Shown here: one piece after another, positions 24,678-36,052 of the stretch | How positions within the stretch are numbered: position 1 is the first letter of the stretch | How the letters are laid out: each line of letters opens with the position of its first letter | Origin: Protula sp. h YS-2021 | Taxonomy: Eukaryota > Annelida > Polychaeta > Sabellida > Serpulidae | Assembly: GCA_949752745.1 (NCBI GenBank) | Contig: OX457027.1 | Span: forward strand, 14,043,556-14,107,555 | DNA: 64,000 nucleotides | Direction of reading: 5' to 3' | Notes under the pieces: model-generated | Seen by the model: the letters and a program-made list of their open reading frames with translations, nothing else | What the model was told of the DNA's origin: nothing | Databases searched by the model: none | Program-made: the position numbers and the translations under genes

Positions 24678-25578
24678 CTAGACCGAATTTCACTACACGT
24701 AGCGAAAAGTACCCACTTGCAAGGGCAGAGACACAACATATTTGGTCAAAGACACATTTTTCAGTGTTTCAACATAATTGTCAGCTTCCGGATTATTATC
24801 TTGAACGAAGCCATCGAAGTGAATATAATGTAACCCCATTTGGGCACAAAAAATCAAATTCAGTTTTCTAACCGTTTTTGAGATACTGGTCAACTTGCAG
24901 TTTTTGACCTTGACCATGATGGAGGAGGTCAAGATCACCGAGGTACCTCTTATGTAACGTTGTTTAGGCCCAAAGGGTCGAAAATGAGCTCAAAATCGCT
25001 CTATCTCTAACCGTTTTCGAGATAATAGTCAACTTCCGGTTTTCGACCTTGACCGTGACCCAGAAGGTCAAGGTCACCGAGGTACCTCTTATCTAACGTT
25101 GTTTAGGCCCGAAGGGTCGAAAATGAGCTCAAAATCGCTCTATCTCTAACCGTTTTTGAGATAAGAGTCAACTTCCGGTTTTTGACCTTGACCGTGACCC
25201 AGAAGGTCAAGGTCACCGAGGTACCCCTTATGTAACGTTGTTTAGGCTTAAAGGGTCGAAAATGAGCTCAAAATCGCTCTATCTCTAACCGTTTTTGAGA
25301 TAATAGTCAACTTTCGGTTTTTGACCTTGACCGTGACCCAGAAGGTCAAGGTCACCGAGGTACCTCTAATGTAACGATGTTTAGGCCCAAAGGGTCGAAA
25401 ATGAGCTCAAAATCGCTCTATCTCTAACCGTTTTCGAGATAATAGTCAACTTCCGGTTTTTGACCTTGACCGTGACCCAGAAGGTCAAGGTCACCCAGGT
25501 ACCTCTTATGTAACGTTGTTTAGGCCCAAAGGGTCGAAAATGAGCTCAAAATCGCTCTATCTCTAACCGTTTTCGAGA
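24678..25578 (-). mobile_element. Helitron-like element with 139-bp core repeats
   Basis: Read on the minus strand, the right boundary fits A|TC and the left boundary ends CTAG|T. A hairpin (TTTCGCTAC/GTAGTGAAA, one mismatch) lies six bases before CTAG, matching the Helitron 3' end rule (stem-loop then CTRR). Between them are five tandem units with exact 139-bp spacing (TCTCTAACCG at 25005, 25144, 25283, 25422, 25561). No Rep/helicase ORF is present, so it is non-autonomous. It resembles the tandem-core pearl/HINE-type elements known from bivalves. The 5' boundary is less certain than the 3' end. Confidence 0.72.
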
Positions 25579-25674
25579 TAACTTTATCAGCTCAATGTAT
25601 TTTCTTTGACGGTGTTAACTAAGCCCATGTTAGTGGGTGAAGCGATGGAATTTGGCGTGGAATGTGGCTGTTCA

Positions 25675-26145
25675 GAATGTGTATCTGTCTTTGTGACTGT
25701 CTATCTGTCATGTCTGCCTGTGTGACTGTCTGTGGGTGTGACTATCTATCTGTCTATCTGCCTGTGTGACTGTCTATCTATCTGTGTGACTGTCTATCTG
25801 TCTGTGTGACTGCCTATCTATCTATCTGTCTATGTTACTGTCTGTCAGCCTCTGTGGCTGTATGTCTGTGTGACTCTATCTCTCTGTCTGTCTGTGTGAC
25901 TGTCTGCCTGTGTGACTGTCTATCTGTCTTTCTGTCCATGTTACTGTCTGTCTGCATGTGTGGTTGTCTATCTGTGTGACTGTTTATCTCTCTGCCTGTC
26001 TGTGTGACTGTCTATCTGTCTATCTGTTTGACTGTCTATCTGTCAGTATGTCTGTCTGTGTCTGTCTGTGAGACTCTATCTCTCTGTCTGTCTGTGTGAC
26101 TGTCTGCCTGTGTGACTGCCTATCTGTCTGTCTGTCTCACTGAAA
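25675..26145 (+). repeat. CTGT-rich cryptic microsatellite
   Basis: Degenerate array of GTGTGACTGTCTATCTGTCT words. Low complexity on both strands. Confidence 0.9.
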
Positions 26146-26955
26146 TGCCCTGCTCATGTTGAGGTTTAACTTGGTATTTGCTTGGCTTTTTTAAGTTGAT
26201 TGCGCTTAAATATACGAAGCTCATCTTGCTATTTTCGTCTCATCCTGTGACTTAGGATAAGCCTAGGTACTGAGCACCAGAACATGATGTTATACTTCAG
26301 CGTTACGTCACTACGTTATTCCGTTGAGCGTTCATACTGTGGCCTTGCTAAGGATAAACTAACACAGGGGGGACTAGTTAATCCCGAGTGTGTGCTTTTC
26401 ATAGTGCGGATTAGCTCAGGATTTGTTGAGCAAATCCCAAGCAAATCCACATTTTGGAAAGAGGATACGTTATGTCTGTGTGACTGTTCGGTTCGCTATC
26501 TCACCCACCCCCACCCCACCCCCACCCCCTTATTTGCCTCACTTCCTGCAGCTTGTGGGAACCCCTTGGCTGCTTTATCAGACAAGAAAACGGATAATTA
26601 ATATGTCCCATTTTCATTTACCTTCTGTTGTATTTCGTTTCTGAAAAACATCTCATTGAACTCTCTATTTAAAACAAGTGGGGACCACACGAGCCATCTC
26701 CCACGTTAACGCGTTCACTGTTTCAGTGTTAGCTGGCATGCGATTGTTACATGTTTTAAGTTGAAACCTGGTTATCTGTAAGGTCAAATAATCGTTCTAT
26801 ATATGTAAACAGTGCAAACAAACCTAGTCGTGTCGTGTGGAAAGTATATTATTGGCGTGTACTTTTTCGTGATATTGATAATAGAATACGAAGGACAAGT
26901 GAAGTCACATGTGTAATGTAGTGCACATTCAGTCAGCGGAAAGTCACATGTTATT

Positions 26956-26984
26956 CCCATTTGGCATTGAAAATGCCAAATGGG
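26956..26984. other. perfect 13-bp hairpin
   Basis: CCCATTTGGCATT, a GAA loop, then AATGCCAAATGGG. An unusually perfect stem in otherwise unremarkable DNA just before the second Helitron-like element. Confidence 0.75.
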
Positions 26985-27039
26985 GATGGATTGCCTCGAA
27001 TTCTTCACCTATTTTTTTTCCTCCCTTTTTTATTTTTTT

Positions 27040-27730
27040 TTCTTCTTCCGCCGAATCGGTTTCCAAACATCTCCTCCGAGACCGCCGAAGCTAGACCAAC
27101 CAAACTTTGCACATGTATGGAGGGCCATCTGAAGTGGTGCACCTGATAAAAATTTTTGACCTTGACCTTACTGGTCAAGGTCAAATCGCGAAAAAGATCA
27201 ATCGGTTTCCAGACATCTACAGCAAAGCCATTGAAGCTAGAAAAGCCAAACTTGGCACATATATGACGGACGATGTGATCTGAGGCACCAATTAAAAATT
27301 TTTGACCTTTGGTCAAGGTCAAATCGCAAAAACGTTATTTAAGAAAAACAAAGAATTATCTCGAAAACGGTAAGAGATAGAGCAATTTGACCTCATTTTC
27401 GACCTCCACCCCCTATACGACGATACGTAAGGTATAACTTCCGGTGTCCTTGACCTCCAGGTCACTTTCGAGCCCCAAACCGGAAGTTGGCCTTTATCTC
27501 GAAAACGGTAAGAGATAGAGCAATCTCCTCCAAGACTGCTGAAACTAGACCAATCAAACTAGGCACATGGATGGGGGGTCATCTGAAGTGGAGCACCTGA
27601 TAAAAATTTTTGACCTTGACCTTAGCAGTATAGTTTGTAGTATTTAGGAGGACGTTCTGCATTCAGACATGTGAAAATTTAAGCTATCATTCTTAGTGGG
27701 GTCTAATTCGCTGTGCGAATTTCGGTCTAG
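27040..27730 (+). mobile_element. Helitron-like element, second subfamily
   Basis: The 3' end is clear: stem AATTCGC-TGT-GCGAATT at 27705-27721, then TCGGT and CTAG followed by T. The interior carries phrases shared with 46.25-46.6 kb (inverted there), such as GATGGGGGGTCATCTGAAGTG-like and GAAGCTAGACCAACCAA-like words, plus TTTTTGACCTTGACC. The 5' end is not defined; a T/C-rich tract precedes it. Confidence 0.65.
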
Positions 27731-28158
27731 TTTAACGTATATTGCTTACACTCTAAGTAAAGCAAAGTACTTGTCTTAACCCCCTCACCCCTCCCCCCCT
27801 CCCCCTTAAAATAATAATTTATACGTTATCGCTACATTTAAGGACATTGTGCAGAAAAACTAGTTAGTATTTAAAAAGTTACAGTGTGATTTCAGGGACA
27901 TATGTTTAATATTAATCTCGGCAACGGTATACTTGTCCGTGTGACTTGTGATTCATGCATATTCAGTATTCTTGGTGAAGTAAAACCATGGTTAACAATT
28001 TATACTACTAGTAGCCCACCCTGCTGTTGTGGCGGATAGGTTACACGTTATTTTTAGAGGTCTGTGGAGGCCTTATGCAATACACAACGTAAGTAACAAG
28101 ATGACAGAGTTCGATCTGTAAAGAAAAATAACACTGTGAAACGAAAACAGTGACAATT

Positions 28159-28277
28159 GCAAAAAAAAAACAAAAAAAAAAAAAAAAAAAAAAACAAAAA
28201 AAAAAAACAAGAAAAACAAAAAAACAAAACAAAACAAAACAAAAACAAAAAAAACAAAAAAAAAAAACAAACAAAAA
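28159..28277 (+). repeat. A-rich low-complexity tract
   Basis: Runs of A broken by single C. Produces artefactual Lys/Asn and Phe frames. Confidence 0.95.
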
Positions 28278-29186
28278 TAAGGAATTTAAAAATTGATATT
28301 ATTAAAAATATTTATTCCAACTCAAAACATGCCACGAGTATATATTTTACAAAAAGGAAACTATTACGGATAAAGAAAGGTCGTTTCGTTCCAAGGCAGT
28401 GCGCATGCTGAGGTGTAAAGATTGGATTGGCTATTTCGGTTGTATTCTGACGGGGTGATGAGAATGCGTAAGGGCTAAAATTAACCTCACGATATACACG
28501 GTACTTGAAATTAACACAGCTTTAATTGAAATAGCGGGTAAGTTTTAGCCGTCGCGATGGATTATTTTTTGTGTAAACGTTGCAAAATGTTGCCCCGGCT
28601 CCAAAGAAATGTGGTATTGGCGTTGCTTTGTTTCGACTGAGATTTCAGAATACAAGCAGGAATCAACCCTCTCCGATCCCCCCTCAACCCACCCCTTCCC
28701 CCTCTTAATCTGCACTTGACACGTTGTGCCAATCAATCAGAATGTATTCTGGAGAAGGGGAAAAAACTAGGATCAAGATCGCACATAGGAAATCAATAAG
28801 CGTGAAAGTTATTAACTTATGGCCCAAAATTAATGGAATAATAAATCTCTTCTGGTTTAGACCAAACAGCTTTGAATTTCTAGGCTTTTTGCTTAGACGA
28901 AGGAACACAATACTGGTGTTGGCATGGCAAAATAAAACGCACTAGGGAGCAGAGATTTTCTTACTAAACAGAAAGTCTTTTTTGGTTTCGACATCACACA
29001 AGTCATATAATGAAAAAATATTACTTAAAGCGGCTTTTTGCAGTTCAAAATTGATTTAATGAAACAGGAAATTAGGTGAAACAGGAAATTAAACACAAGC
29101 TGACGCTTTTTTGTATAAAATAGATTTAACAACTAAATGAAAATGTCGACAGTTCTCAGTAAGTCGCTCATTTTTCTCTTTATTTT

Positions 29187-29258
29187 TTTTTTTTTCGCTT
29201 TTTTTTTTTCGTTTTTTTTTTTTTCGTTTTTTTTTATTTTTTTTATTTTTTTTTATTG
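29187..29258 (+). repeat. T-rich tract, (T)nCG units
   Basis: Repeats of about TTTTTTTTTTTCG/C. Confidence 0.9.
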
Positions 29259-29479
29259 AGGCTCAAGCGTTGCCCGCAGTTCAGCAGAATGAAACCACAG
29301 TGTTCTTTCTGATTTCAATAGCATTTACGACGGTTCCTGAACAACCTTTTTTTGTTGGTTTAATTCTTAAAATGCCCAACAGCGAATAAATTCGAGCAGG
29401 TTTGTTTATGAATTGACTGTAAATGTCTCGTGCTTTGGTGCAACAAGAGCTTCTTGCTTGATTCTCTGTTTGAGTGTCT

Positions 29480-29960
29480 CTTTTTAGCCCCCAACGGGAG
29501 GCTTTGGCCCCCGGAGGGGAGCTATTGGTTTGGGTGTTGCCCGTCTGTCCATCTGTCTTTCACTTTGATGCATTGTTTTGTCGACGCCATGTCTCTTCAA
29601 CTATTAGGCGGACTTATTTGATATTTCACTGAGAGAACATATATATCATGTAGATGTGTAAGGGCGTATTAATTTAGAAATCGACGAAAAATTGACGAAA
29701 TGGGAAATTGTCAAAATGTGACATTCCTGGATGGAACTTAGCGAAAACGCGGTATTTTGTCGACGCCATATCTCTTCAACTATCAGGCAGAGTGATTTGA
29801 TATTTCACTGAGTGCTTGTATATCCACGTGAATTTGAGCATGACAGCTGTTTGTCCATGTCCGGTTGGGGGCTGTGCCCTGCACGATTGCCTTCAGCCTA
29901 CGGGCGTGTACGGACCCCCCCCCCCCCCCCCCCCTTCGGGGTCGGTCCGTACGGCCCTAC
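29480..29960 (+). repeat. GCCCCCGGAGGGG dispersed family, copy 1
   Basis: Starts with the palindromic GGCCCCCGGAGGGG, then GCTATTGGTTTGGGTGTTG and a CCGTCTGTC tract. It continues through duplicated TTGTCGACGCCATRTCTCTTCA blocks to TCCGGTTGGGGGCTG. The same order of words occurs at 45.44-46.08 kb and partly at 37.3-37.6 kb. Confidence 0.6.
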
Positions 29961-30327
29961 GGCTTCAGGCAAAAAACAATATCGTACACACTCGGAATGA
30001 AGTATTACTATTATGTCTGTCGATGAGCCATTTCTTTCTGTAAGTAAATTAAATATCTTGCACTTAAATTGTGTAGCAGAATTCAAACTGAATTTAAACT
30101 GGAGTGTGGCGTTTTTATCCATTACACAAACGCTCTACCATTTTTTTTCCTAAATAAAACTCTACCACTCGGGGCATACACGTTTCACAATACCTCGAAC
30201 TGAACGAAGTTAAGAACAGTCATGTTACTACTTCTTATAGATCACGTGGCTTGCCTTAAGAGCCCAGTGCCACAATATTCAGACTTTTCAATTCAGCTTT
30301 TAAAATTGAATGGCAGTTTTTTCCCCT

Positions 30328-30515
30328 TTTGATCAACTTATCGGGCCAAGCAGATCCTCTGTATAACATGAGAAACAGTGTATTCTGTTTTCAGAAAAAT
30401 CCTAATTGCATAGGAATCAGCTTATCGGGGCGAACAGATCCTAAGTCAAGGATAAAACATGAAAAAAAAGAGAACAACAACAAAAGTGCATTCTGTTGTG
30501 AGAAAATCCCGGGTT
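30328..30515 (+). repeat. imperfect direct duplication of about 90 bp
   Basis: CAACTTATCGGGCCAAGCAGATCCT...CATTCTGTT appears twice (second copy begins CAGCTTATCGGGGCGAACAG). Confidence 0.65.
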
Positions 30516-31054
30516 GCGAAGTGTAAAATATTTAGCGTGGATTCTTTGCTTAGAAAACACGCTAGTTATATTTGATATTCATGTATTTCATAATATTTGA
30601 GATGGCGGAATTGTATAAATAGGAACCAACAGCTGGATTGAAACTTGATCATACACATATAAACATTTATATCATGTAGATAATATGGCATGACTGCTCT
30701 TATAAAGTCTGTTATTTTTAAACTGGCACCCCTTTTCAACTGATTTGTTGGCATTTCCCCCACAGAATCTTTTCAGTTTTGTGTGATGAGGTCATTTTTC
30801 GACAAAATATCGTGAACTTCCAACTTAAAATAAAAATAAATAAAAAAATCAGAGGGAAATTTTCATTTTTTTGCCATTTAAATCTCTTGGAAAATGACAA
30901 AATTTCATTGTTCTCTAAATACGAGAAACTAAGATGTTTCCTTTCAGCAGACCTATTAAACATGTTCTTACCCCCATCCCCCAACTACTGGCTAAATATA
31001 CCATGAAGAAAAGAAATCTGTGCTATGCCACAACGAAATTTAAAGCCTTTCATT

Positions 31055-31560
31055 ATCCCCCGTGTAACGGAGGGATATAGTTTTCAGTTTGTCTGTCCGT
31101 CCTTCTGTTCGCTCTAGTATACTGTCTTTTGTCCAGGCTGTTACTCGAAAACTATTCGTGTTTTACATGCGGTTAATACGTATATTGAAGGAGTGCAACG
31201 TCGTGGTTTCGTTCGTTCGTCAATTGTCAATTGTCAAAATGACAGTATTTTGAAAACAGGTAAAAATTTAGTTCGAATATACAAAGATGTGACATTTTGT
31301 CCAGGCCGTTACTCCATAACTATTCATGCTAATGCTTTTTCGTTTTGCCTGCGGTTAATACGTATATTGGAGGTGTGCAACGTCGTATTTTCGTTCGATT
31401 TAGTGAAAAATTGTCAAAATGACAGTATTTTGAAAATAATTGAAAATGTAGTTCGAATGTACAAAGATATGACATTTTGTCCAGGCCGAAACTCTAGAAC
31501 TGTTCATGCTAATGCAGTTAATACGTACACTGAAGATGTGCAACGTTGTTTTATTTTTTA
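31055..31560 (+). repeat. 180-bp tandem family, copy in the 31-kb region
   Basis: GTCAAAATGACAGTATTTTG recurs at 31232 and 31412 (180 bp apart), each followed by GACATTTTGTCCAGGC and GTGCAACGTCGT. A CCCCCGTGTAACGGAGGG hairpin and GTCTGTCCGTCC lie at the left end. The 45.5-46.0 kb array has the same period and related words. Confidence 0.65.
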
Positions 31561-31895
31561 AATCGACCAAAAATTGTTAGGCAATGTAGGGTTTTCAATT
31601 TCAATGAATTTGCTAACGTCCAATGACATTATATGCTACACGGCGGAGGGGGGAGGGGGGTTCCTGCCTCACTGATGCTCTTGTTTAATGGAAGGGCGTT
31701 TTGAAGTAATCTTTTTACATCATATCAGTGGCAACATTATGTGGCAATAGAAAAGGCTAGATTCACAGGTTCGCAACCACCATGAATTAAATCGTTGATT
31801 TCCACATCCAGGCAATGAAAGAATCGGGGTGCACTCCGTGAACACATTTGTGAAATTTGCAGAAATCTGGAGCACCGCCATTATAAAACAAATCC

Positions 31896-31899
<4 letters not shown>

Positions 31900-31985
<86 letters not shown>

Positions 31986-31999
31986 TATATATATATATA
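31900..31999 (+). repeat. (AT)n microsatellite
   Basis: About 36 AT dinucleotides followed by AAATAAATA and more AT. Confidence 0.97.
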
Positions 32000-32737
32000 T
32001 ACAATATATACAAGCAATGTTTTGTAACCTTAAAATCAATAAAAGTATAAAGTTCACTATTATGCAGTAATACGACTCGGCTGCCCTAAGTTCGACATGA
32101 AGCCAATTCAGCACCAACATTGGTTGATACAGCGGGGTGGGGGGGGGGGGGGGGTGGGTTGGGGGTGTAAATCGCAGTCCCACGCCCTTCCTCATCGGGC
32201 TGAAAGTTTTGTGTCTCCATAACATAAATGACAAAAAGAACTCGAAAATGGGGTATTTTTGTATAAGAAGCACCCCGTACCAAAATAACTTCGATATTGT
32301 CTTGGATTCGCGCATATTCATTGTATCTGATATCAACGAAAGCACACCGGGTCAGACTTGTGCTTGGCTGAAATACCTTGTACTGGTACATCAATATACT
32401 ATCGACAGTTCACTTGTTATCAGATTTCTCAGTTAAGGACACTCCACGATATAGATAAAGAATAAATATGATTGTTATTGCAAACCCTTATAAATGTGAA
32501 ATGTTATTCATAAAAAGGATACAATAAAATGAATGGATGTTTTTGCGAGCTGTTATAAGGCATTTCGAGTTTTATGCCCATCTCAATAATGGGTAACTCC
32601 ACTTGTTCGTTCAATTTTCTGTGATATACTGCAGTTTTGTTATGACTGTACAACGGACACAAAAGAAACGAAGTACCCACTCATTTACACTGTGGATTTA
32701 CATATCCTTTCTGGTAACCATATGCATCGTCGAAAAA

Positions 32738-32862
32738 AAAAAACAACAACAACAACAAAAAACAAACAAACAAACAAAAAAACAAAACAAAAAAAAACAA
32801 AACAAAAAAAAAACCAAACAAACAAACAAACAAAAACAAACAAGCAAACAAACAAAAACTTC
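32738..32862 (+). repeat. A-rich (CAAA)n tract
   Basis: Runs of AAAC/AAAAAC; low complexity. Confidence 0.92.
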
Positions 32863-32864
32863 AT

Positions 32865-33775
32865 TCCACACGGCTATTCCCATTCAGCGGTTTATAGCTG
32901 TGCGTAAGAAATCTTCGCAGGCATTTGGATGTTGTACCTGGAGTAGGGTGGGGATGAGGTGGGGAGGATTGAGGATGTATTGCTTGCCTTATAAGTGTTA
33001 TGAAAGATAGCCTCAATAAACGTTTATTCTAAATTCCGGACATTCTCTCTGAACTGTTCACTCTGAGCACACCCTCCGCTCCCCGGGAGGAATGGGTGAG
33101 GGGGGGGGGGGCACTTATCTTATGTGTTACCGTGTGTGTCCAAAACCACGCGGAGAGAGGGGAGGGATGATTTTGAGGTCAGACGCGCTCCGGGCGAAGT
33201 GCCAATTTCGTTTAAAAAATAAAAGAACGAGGGGGGGGGTAATTTTTATTCAGTACTCGCAACACATATGATACCAAGTGTCCCCCCTACTCCTGGGGGA
33301 AATTGTACATGCGAGAAATGTGCTCGTTTCGCTCATCATGGGCCGCATACGTCATGACGTGACGATATTACTTGATTTTACGTAATTACAAAAGGAAAAG
33401 CGTAAAACGTTTGTCGTTTATTGGGCAATTTGTAAGCGATATGGTGGGTATCTATAGAGCATAAGTACGAATCTCTATCCCCTCCCCGGAAGGGGGGGGG
33501 GGGGGGTCGTAGTCAAAAACATGAGGAGGGTTTGCGAAGAACATAAAATACAAGCGCAAAGTTGATTCCAACTAGCTGACAGGACTTGGTAGACTATTAA
33601 TTTCTCAGTTGCTTTAAGAAGGGTATTAAGAAAGAAGACATGTTTGTATCAAGTTGATCGTCGCATCAGCGTTGCCCTGTATATCGCCAGTATACCACAG
33701 TGAATACTCAGGTTTGAAAGTGAGTATTCAATATCATGTTATTGATTTTAAAAAATGGTTTCTTCCTAACGCAGC
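32865..33775. other. 5' flank of the CRAL-TRIO gene
   Basis: Contains G runs at about 33100 and 33490. No upstream coding exon was found. A polypyrimidine tract and CAG directly precede the start codon, so a 5' UTR exon may lie in or beyond this stretch. Confidence 0.4.
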
Positions 33776-33924
33776 ATGCAAATGTTTTACTGTGACACAG
33801 AAAGACCCAAGGTTGCAAAGATGAAACCGGAAGATGAGAATCGTTGTGTGGAGGAACTACGTAAACGCATGGAGCAAGTCCCGCCGCTTGAAGACGAACC
33901 CAACTTTGCTACGGAAAATGACAC
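33776..33924 (+). CDS. CRAL-TRIO gene, exon 1 (start codon)
   Basis: Reads MQMFYCDTERPKVAKMKPED and ends FATENDT with the Thr codon split after two bases; donor GTGAGT. TTTCTTCCTAACGCAG just before the ATG is a good acceptor, so the exon may begin at 33775 with an upstream non-coding exon. Confidence 0.82.
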
Positions 33925-35965
33925 GTGAGTTTTGGGCATATATTGTCGTAAACTAAGGACGGGTACTCTCGATCATTGTTCATCGGGTTGGCGGGGCGGA
34001 ACAGACTCCATTATATATATGAATGCTTCTATGCTGTGCCAGAATGGTTCTTTGTGTTGAGGGGGGGAGGGTGGTGGGGGGGAGATAGCAGACATACGTA
34101 AGGCCTACGTAGGGCTCCGTAGGCTCAATGTAGGAACCGTAGGCATAGGTTTTCGTACGTCGGCCCTATGTAGGTCTTACGATTCTTACCCTACGTAGGC
34201 TGGCCTCGGGCGATCCAACGGAGGGACTACATTGTAAGCCTATCATAGATATTGAGCACAATATCGCTCACCGGAAACGCCGCCATTTTAATGATGCTGA
34301 GTGAAAATACCAGACTGAGTAGCTTCAAATTACTTTTTGAAGAGGCGCGATGTGTTTTTCTTATCATAATAGAGAAGTAGACATGGAACTGATCTTTGTT
34401 CCAGTTTCAATGTCAAGATGACTTGTTAATAAATGATAATCATTTGACTAATTAATAACAAGAACTACATCGGGCCTATGTAGGAACGTTACATCCGACC
34501 TACGTAGGTCAAGCATGGGCAACGTAGGCACAAACTACACTGGGCCAACGTAGGGCCTATTTATCGGGCCTACGTAGGGCCGATGAGCAAAACTACGTCG
34601 GGCCTCCGTAGGCAACTTACATTGGGCCTACGTAGACCGTAGGCAAAAACGACGTTGGCCCTACATAGGGCCAACGTCTGTCTGCTATCTGGGGGGGGGG
34701 GGGGAGCTAAGGTGGATGTGGCGCTTGGAGTGCTTCATTTGTAACATATTGCATAGATATGGCACAACACTTTTTGTTCAATTCAAAAAGAGTGCTGATC
34801 TCGGTGTGAGCTGTTTTTTTTCCGCCACACACACAAACAAATCAGTTATGAGACTAACATCCCACCCCACCACCACCAAAAAATTTAAAGAAAGATTCTG
34901 TATACAAGGACCAGTCAGTTTTAATTTACAGATGTGTACTTCTGAATTTTTTATTTAAAAAAGACTGATATTTTGATATCAAAAATCAATTTTTGAGATC
35001 AAAAAATCATTTGCAGATTTCAAAATACAAATTAAAAAAGTTTCCTTCTGAAATAATGATATCTGAAATAAATTCTTGATATCAATAAAAGGAAAATGAA
35101 TTATTGAGCTCAAAATTGATATTTTGCTCTCAAATATTTCATTTTTACTATCAAGAATTGAATTTTTGATCTCAAAAAATCAATTTTAGATATCATTAAA
35201 TCATTTTTAATATCAATAAATATTGCTTGATATCTCTAAATATTTATTGATATCAAAACTTATTTTTTGAGATCAAGAATACATTTAGAGATATCAAAAA
35301 TACAATTACAGATAGCAAAAATTAATTCTTGATATCAAAATATGGATTTTTGAGATCAAAAATTAATTCTTGATATCAAAAAATCATTTTTTGAAATCAA
35401 AAATTAATTCTTGATATCAATAATTCACTAATAAATGTGAAAATGGCATTCCGTAGAAACAACATATATATATAGTCGTGACGTCGACATCTAAAACGTG
35501 GCACAGCATTAAGTTTCGTTTGATGACAATTAATTTTTTAATTAATTAGTAAAATTCTTTTAACTGTTGCAAAATATAAACGAGAGAACTGTCCATGTTA
35601 CACATAGCCTCTTTTTTTTCAAAATGGCTTCCATTTCCGGTGAGCGATAAAAAAGGACATGGCTTCTTTGGCATTAAAATGACGTCATACGTGGTTGCAA
35701 AGTCAAATGGCGGCCTGAATCAACGCTGCCGTCAAATCATTCTTTCATTGACTTTTCGTTGCAGTTTCAAAGTCCCATTTGCAAGTTTCATTTCCCGACC
35801 CGGCATTGCTCTTGGTGAACTAAGCGAAATCTCAGCGTTGTTTGTCACCTGAGAAATATCGATAGAAAACAATAATTGCTTGCTTTAACTAATAAAGAAC
35901 GACGTCGTTGTACATTGTACATCTCGAAAAATATAAATCTGATCGATTTGAAACTTTTCTGTTTG

Positions 35966-36052
<87 letters not shown>

